Origin: an uncultured Eubacteriaceae bacterium
GTDB taxonomy: Bacteria; Bacillota; Clostridia; Oscillospirales; Acutalibacteraceae
Assembly: GCA_937905915.1 (NCBI GenBank)
Contig: CALCVR010000253.1
Location: forward strand, 1 to 5,133
Direction: 5' to 3'
Length of the DNA stretch: 5,133 nt
Part shown: piece by piece, positions 4,795 through 5,133 of the stretch
Layout: each line of letters begins with the position of its first letter
Numbering within the stretch: position 1 is the stretch's first letter
Notes under the pieces: generated by a model
Told to the model about the DNA's origin: nothing
What the model saw: only the letters and a program-made list of their open reading frames with translations
The model's database searches: none
Made by a program: the position numbers and the translations under genes

Positions 4795-5133
4795 ATGCAG
4801 GATAACAACATGAAGGAAACCATCCTTCGGATCAGCGGCGTCGACGTGCTCAAATGCATGCGGTGCGGCAAATGCTCCGGCACCTGCCCCTCCTACGACG
4901 AGATGGAATACCATCCCCATGAGTTCGTCTACATGGTGGAAAAGGGCCAGATCGAACCGCTGATGAAATCCAAATCAATTTACACATGCCTTTCGTGCTT
5001 TGCCTGTGTGGAACGCTGCCCCAGGGATGTGGAACCGGCCAAATTGGTGGAAGCCATCCGCCTGGCCATCATTCGCCAGCAGGGTCAGAACCATCTGAAG
5101 CCCGAAAGCATCCCCGAACTGCTGGACGAGGAC
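4795..5133 (+). CDS. HdrC-like 4Fe-4S dicluster protein (5' part)
   Basis: The first 113 codons are present and the frame is still open at the right edge. Two ferredoxin-type motifs bind cubane [4Fe-4S] clusters: Cys21-x2-Cys24-x2-Cys27-x3-Cys31-Pro and Cys65-x2-Cys68-x2-Cys71-x3-Cys75-Pro. The spacing, followed by a helical segment (PAKLVEAIRLAIIRQQ), matches HdrC, which passes electrons from the flavin subunit HdrA to HdrB. AAGGAGG (4781-4787) overlaps the hdrB stop codon and lies 7 bases before ATG 4795, indicating co-transcription and probable coupled translation with hdrB. HdrC proteins are usually under 200 residues, so a substantial C-terminal part is missing. A longer fused protein (HdrC-HdrD or GlcF type) cannot be excluded, but a separate hdrB just upstream makes it unlikely. 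Confidence 0.9.
   Translation, partial: MQDNNMKETILRISGVDVLKCMRCGKCSGTCPSYDEMEYHPHEFVYMVEKGQIEPLMKSKSIYTCLSCFACVERCPRDVEPAKLVEAIRLAIIRQQGQNHLKPESIPELLDED

Noticed and set aside
4309..4920. Minus-strand open frame antisense to the hdrB and hdrC genes
   Set aside because: It lies opposite two genes with intact cysteine motifs and has no family features of its own.

Overview
The window looks like chromosomal DNA from a strictly anaerobic low-to-medium GC Firmicute, most likely a Clostridia member of the Oscillospiraceae/Ruminococcaceae type. This is an inference. It rests on strong AAGGAGG-type ribosome binding sites, AT-rich intergenic DNA against GC-richer genes, a clostridial-style Crp/Fnr regulator, a Rex-like operator, and heterodisulfide reductase (Hdr) genes next to malate/fumarate enzymes. 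No insertion sequence, phage gene, CRISPR array, tRNA or rRNA was seen.

Layout: (1) Positions 1-54 hold the last 17 codons of a plus-strand reading frame resembling sigma-70 region 2.4. A perfect 24-bp inverted repeat (74-126) with a T run follows it. (2) Positions 136-804 encode, on the minus strand, a 222-residue Crp/Fnr-type regulator with its own extended -10 promoter. (3) Positions 805-1463 are a long non-coding regulatory region. It carries two plus-strand promoter candidates, a compactly folded leader segment, a Rex-like operator over the proximal promoter, and three copies of an ATTTTGYGTCG motif. (4) From 1464 to the right edge runs a plus-strand cluster: NAD-dependent malate dehydrogenase on a lactate dehydrogenase (LDH)-like scaffold, class II fumarase, an HdrB-like protein with two complete CCG domains, and the first 113 codons of an HdrC-like protein with two [4Fe-4S] motifs.

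How the genes may work together: malate dehydrogenase and fumarase interconvert oxaloacetate, malate and fumarate, the NADH-consuming arm of a reductive route towards succinate. The HdrB/HdrC pair is an iron-sulfur electron-transfer module that normally works with a flavoprotein such as HdrA. Its linkage to malate/fumarate enzymes suggests the cluster couples NADH or thiol/disulfide redox chemistry to fumarate metabolism, possibly with downstream genes outside the window. The Rex-like site fits control by the NADH/NAD+ ratio. The mdh-fumC gap (2412-2567) holds an attenuator-like RNA structure that could set the ratio of malate dehydrogenase to downstream products. The combined role of the Hdr pair with these enzymes is inference; the individual enzyme families are clear.
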